A stretch of 26,424 nucleotides of DNA from an uncultured Bacilli bacterium. GTDB lineage: Bacteria > Bacillota_I > Bacilli_A > RF39 > UBA660. The notes under the pieces are model-generated. The model was not told the DNA's origin. It saw nothing but the letters and a program-made list of their open reading frames with translations, and made no database searches. The DNA lies in contig CAKOMC010000018.1 of assembly GCA_934096535.1 (NCBI GenBank), positions 1 to 26,424 of the forward strand, written 5' to 3'. The stretch's first letter is position 1. Each line of letters opens with the position of its first letter. Shown here piece by piece: positions 23,556 to 26,424 of this stretch. A program made the position numbers and the translations under genes.

Positions 23556-24785
23556 TTAATTTCCTTTCTTAATTGTGTGTTTAATTTTCTTTAAAATATT
23601 AAATAGGGTATTAGCAGGACTTAAAGATAATTCATAAGCCCCAAGAAGTTCTTCGACATAACCGCTGAAGCCTTTTTTGAATTCGTAAACACCACGGTCT
23701 TTGCCATTAGGATTAAATACATCTTGAATACCAAAGAAGTTATATCTCTTATAATTATGGTCAGCAGCATATTTAATTATTTCCCATTGTAAACGATATT
23801 GCCCACAAAACTGCATATACTCGGCATAAGAACCACTAAATAAATAAATGATTTCATCACCATATAATATAAACATAGCTGCTGATAAAGGAATAATTTC
23901 GCCTTTTTCTTGCTTTAAATCTTTAGCTTCTTGTATCTTTTTATTATTATTTTCAATATCTTTTTTCATGACTTCTTTTTTCTTTAAGTTAGAATTAGAA
24001 TCAGATAATTCTTCTAATTTAGAAGTCATTTCTTTATTAGAATTTTCTAATTTTTGAATATAATTCTTTAAATTAATTTCACATATTTTAAATGTTACAT
24101 CATCTTTAAAACAATCATACATTTCTTCATAATATTTTAAAGATTTATCGGAAAATGATCTACGATCACAAGTATCACTGGTAATAGTTTTAAATTCTTT
24201 TAATTCATCTTTAGATAGTGTTCTAATATTTAAATCATATTTAGTTAAAGTTTTATTAATATTATTACGAGTACTGCTACGAAAATCATTAAATAATTCT
24301 TTACTGGTTTTACCATTAATATCAAGACAATAAGTCCATTTAACTTGACTACTTTGGGAATCTTTATAGCCTAAAGTATGTAAATAATCTATAATATCTC
24401 GGTTATCAAATTCATCAGTAATTTCGGCTTCCATATTACGAGAAACAGCGGGTATATAGGGGTCAATTATTAGTTTTAAGCCATTTTTTTCTTTTAAAAA
24501 GTTCTTAACACCATCAGTCATAAATTTAAGTAATTCTTTATTATGATAATCAAGAATAAAGCCTTTATAAGCCTCATATGTTATTTTACCTAAGAATTTT
24601 TGTTGGGTTTGTGCGATAAGACTGGCCGCGATAACTTTGTTATTTTCTTTAACTCCTACTAAATAAACCTTTGTTCCATCACATTCTAATTTCTTTTTCA
24701 TCATTACAGTTTGAAAGAAATTTTTATTATTTTGTGTATCGACAAAATTTTGAAATTCTTGTTCTGTTAGTTCTGTAAATTTCAT
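23556..24785 (-). CDS. FemAB-family aminoacyltransferase (peptidoglycan cross-bridge)
   Basis: FemX/FemA/MurM enzymes add amino acids from aminoacyl-tRNA to the lysine of lipid II or peptidoglycan to build the cross-bridge. The 409-aa protein has two GNAT-like halves. The first contains FFQTVMMKKKLE and GYKDSQSSQVKWTYCLDI. An inserted charged coiled coil lies at roughly 240-300, as in FemA. The second half has IPLSAAMFILYGDEIIYLFS, then GSYAEYM and YNFFGIQDVFNPNGKDRGVY. I prefer the start at 24785 because GGGTGAT lies just before it; the in-frame ATG at 24797 lies before that site. This implies a cell wall with an interpeptide bridge, so the host is not a wall-less mollicute. The residues it adds are unknown. 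Confidence 0.88.
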   Translation of the reverse strand: MKFTELTEQEFQNFVDTQNNKNFFQTVMMKKKLECDGTKVYLVGVKENNKVIAASLIAQTQQKFLGKITYEAYKGFILDYHNKELLKFMTDGVKNFLKEKNGLKLIIDPYIPAVSRNMEAEITDEFDNRDIIDYLHTLGYKDSQSSQVKWTYCLDINGKTSKELFNDFRSSTRNNINKTLTKYDLNIRTLSKDELKEFKTITSDTCDRRSFSDKSLKYYEEMYDCFKDDVTFKICEINLKNYIQKLENSNKEMTSKLEELSDSNSNLKKKEVMKKDIENNNKKIQEAKDLKQEKGEIIPLSAAMFILYGDEIIYLFSGSYAEYMQFCGQYRLQWEIIKYAADHNYKRYNFFGIQDVFNPNGKDRGVYEFKKGFSGYVEELLGAYELSLSPANTLFNILKKIKHTIKKGN

Positions 24786-24923
24786 TGTATCACCCATTTA
24801 TAAGTATAAACTAAAATTGTAATATTTAATAGTTAAAAAGAAATAAATCTAATAATTTATAAAAGATACTTTTTAGAAAGTGGAGGGTGGGAAGAAATAA
24901 TAAGATTATAAATAAGAAAATAA

Positions 24924-24932
24924 TGTTATAAA
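24924..24932 (+). promoter_or_regulatory. putative promoter of the spoVT-like gene
   Basis: TG-T-TATAAA, an extended -10 element, lies 39 bases before the start. The ribosome site AGAGGTAAGAT closely resembles that of the fucO-like gene. Confidence 0.4.
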
Positions 24933-24970
24933 TTTTAAAAAAAAGACAATAATAAACTTAGAGGTAAGAT

Positions 24971-25438
24971 ATGAACGGACAAATAAAAAGAATTGATGAA
25001 TTAGGACGTATTGTAATTCCTAAAGATATAAGAAAAAGGCTTTCTATTAAGACTAATGATACTCTGGAAATAGGCATGGACGGTGATAAAATAGTTTTAA
25101 ATAAAAGAATAGCTATCAAGGAATATAATGATTATGTTAAAACTTTATTAACTATATTAACTAATTATAGTGGGATTAAGTTTTTAGCGACTAATCGGGA
25201 AGATATTATTTTTAATAATACGGATATAAAGGATTTTGAAGTTAAAAAGTATATTAATATGTCTTTATATGAAATGGATAAGGTTAAGGATGAGATATGT
25301 AGTGGTTGTGATATAAGACCGGTTATTATTGATAGTAATGTCGAAGGAATTATTATAGTTATAAATAGTGAATGTAATAAAGAAATTGGGAAAATTATCA
25401 ATATTTTAGTTACTTCTAAACTTGATATTTCATGTTAA
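24971..25438 (+). CDS. SpoVT/AbrB-family transcriptional regulator
   Basis: The N-terminal 45 residues form an AbrB/MazE swapped-hairpin DNA-binding domain: KRIDELGRIVIPKDIRKRL (6-24) and DTLEIGMDGDKIVLNK. The remaining 110 residues resemble the GAF-like ligand domain of SpoVT, though only loosely, with a cysteine pair in CSGCDIRPVII. SpoVT of B. subtilis is 178 aa and adjusts sigma-G-dependent gene expression in the forespore; this one is 155 aa. In Bacillus spoVT follows mfd, and here it is the next core gene after mfd once the accessory block is passed, which favours orthology. The bound signal is unknown. Confidence 0.8.
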   Translation: MNGQIKRIDELGRIVIPKDIRKRLSIKTNDTLEIGMDGDKIVLNKRIAIKEYNDYVKTLLTILTNYSGIKFLATNREDIIFNNTDIKDFEVKKYINMSLYEMDKVKDEICSGCDIRPVIIDSNVEGIIIVINSECNKEIGKIINILVTSKLDISC

Positions 25439-25471
25439 GAATTATATACTCGTATTAGAACAGGAGATTTT

Positions 25472-26424
25472 ATGGATAATACGGGTTTTATTTTGGCTTT
25501 TTTAAGGGATTTAGAATGGGAAATGAAGAGAATTGGTTTAAGGTCAGCTATTTCTTTAAAAATTTTAAAAAAGGATATGTTTTTAGAAGATGGTAATACT
25601 TTAGGGGTAATGTTTGTTTCGGGAATACCTACTTATATATTAACATCCCAAGGTCGCATTAAAATTTTAGATGAGGCTTTTAGGGGGAAGAATATTGATT
25701 TAGATAAGAAGAATGATTATATTAATATGTTCTTTCAAAGATATAATTGTAGGCTTGCTCTTAATTTAAAGGGCTCAAGTATTTATAGTATAAAAAGGGT
25801 TCCTATAGTTGATATGGAGTTAGATGATATTAGCTTAGTTAGAAATTTTGATAAGAAAGAAGAAAGTAGAAAAAGGTTATCTTTAGTAGCTGGTATTAAT
25901 TTTAATGAGCATGAAAGGTTAAAGATGGGGTTGGAAGTTAAAAGGTTTGTGATGTACGAACTTGAATTTTTAAGAGGGACATATAATTCTCATGATGGTT
26001 TTTTAGGTATTGATAGTTATTATAAATCAGGTAAATTATGTGAGGATATGGACGCTAATAAGGTTTATTTATGCGAAGATGATATAATTAATATTGGTAA
26101 TTTAGTAGAAATGGCAATTGTTTATGTAGGCTTGCCTAGTACGAGCCTTAGGGGTAATATAAGGGATTTTTGTTATACTTTATTATCGGGGTTGCAGTTA
26201 TATCTTGATGATTTTAATATCTTAGCAACTAAAAAAGATTTGTATAAGAGGCAACTAGATAAGTATCGGGCTTATTTTACTTTGGAGCCAAAAGAAGAAA
26301 GAGGTTTGGATTTTATTTACGATTATAATAAGACTTTCTTAAATGGAGTTGGGGTTTTAGAGATTGTTAAAGATGATCAGGTGCTTTATGGGATTAGTGA
26401 TGATGGAAATATTAAGATTGATAA
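25472..26424 (+). CDS. unidentified protein, 3' end beyond the window
   Basis: An open frame of 317 codons runs from ATG 25472 to the last base without a stop. AGGAGA stands 7 bases before the ATG and only 33 bp separate it from the spoVT-like gene, so they are probably one transcript. It begins MDNTGFILAFLRDLEWEMKR and contains FLEDGNTLGVMFVSGIPTYI, FLGIDSYYKSGKL and SYTLLSG-like stretches that I do not recognise. No signal peptide, long membrane segment or clear catalytic motif is visible. It uses many AGG and GGG codons compared with genes further left. In Bacillus the gene after spoVT is a MurJ-like flippase; this protein is not hydrophobic enough for that. Confidence 0.75.
   Translation, partial: MDNTGFILAFLRDLEWEMKRIGLRSAISLKILKKDMFLEDGNTLGVMFVSGIPTYILTSQGRIKILDEAFRGKNIDLDKKNDYINMFFQRYNCRLALNLKGSSIYSIKRVPIVDMELDDISLVRNFDKKEESRKRLSLVAGINFNEHERLKMGLEVKRFVMYELEFLRGTYNSHDGFLGIDSYYKSGKLCEDMDANKVYLCEDDIINIGNLVEMAIVYVGLPSTSLRGNIRDFCYTLLSGLQLYLDDFNILATKKDLYKRQLDKYRAYFTLEPKEERGLDFIYDYNKTFLNGVGVLEIVKDDQVLYGISDDGNIKID

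Overview
The window looks like the replication-origin neighbourhood of a very AT-rich bacterium of the Bacillota, class Bacilli or a close relative. The signs are the order dnaA-dnaN-recF-gyrB-gyrA, then SRP RNA-tadA-dnaX-ybaB-recR-bofA-holB-ricT-trmN6-pth-mfd-spoVT (the Bacillus order with many genes missing), a ComK-family competence factor, and BofA and SpoVT relatives that point to spore-forming ancestry. The standard genetic code fits. I cannot name the species; an uncultured gut lineage is only a guess.

Layout. Bases 1-9039 carry the initiator, sliding clamp, a ComK homologue in the place usually held by yaaA, recF, and both gyrase subunits. Bases 9040-9717 hold no protein gene. They contain six ParB-type (parS) palindromes in about 450 bp, an unexplained hairpin and the small SRP RNA. 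Bases 9718-19066 are a compact, mostly overlapping run: tRNA deaminase, clamp-loader tau/gamma, YbaB, RecR, a short BofA, clamp-loader delta', RicT, TrmN6, peptidyl-tRNA hydrolase and Mfd. From 19205 the content becomes accessory. There is a FucO-like lactaldehyde reductase fused in frame to a complete FIST sensory protein, followed by an aldehyde dehydrogenase. On the minus strand lie a FemAB-family peptidyltransferase and a Nudix hydrolase. After these the core order resumes with a SpoVT-like regulator and ends in an unidentified gene cut by the window edge.

Most striking signal. Three identical 24-bp perfect palindromes built on ATTTCCCGGGAAAT, the binding sequence known for the nucleoid-occlusion protein Noc of Bacillus subtilis, lie inside dnaX, holB and pth within 4.2 kb. 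All are read in the same frame, as the peptide NYFPGNN. In dnaX and holB the palindrome is followed directly by a perfect DnaA box (TGTGGATAA), giving a 36-bp exact composite repeat. Together with the parS cluster, this region carries probable sites for three chromosome-management proteins (ParB, Noc, DnaA), partly written into the coding sequence of replication genes. The proteins that would bind parS and the Noc sites are not encoded in the window.
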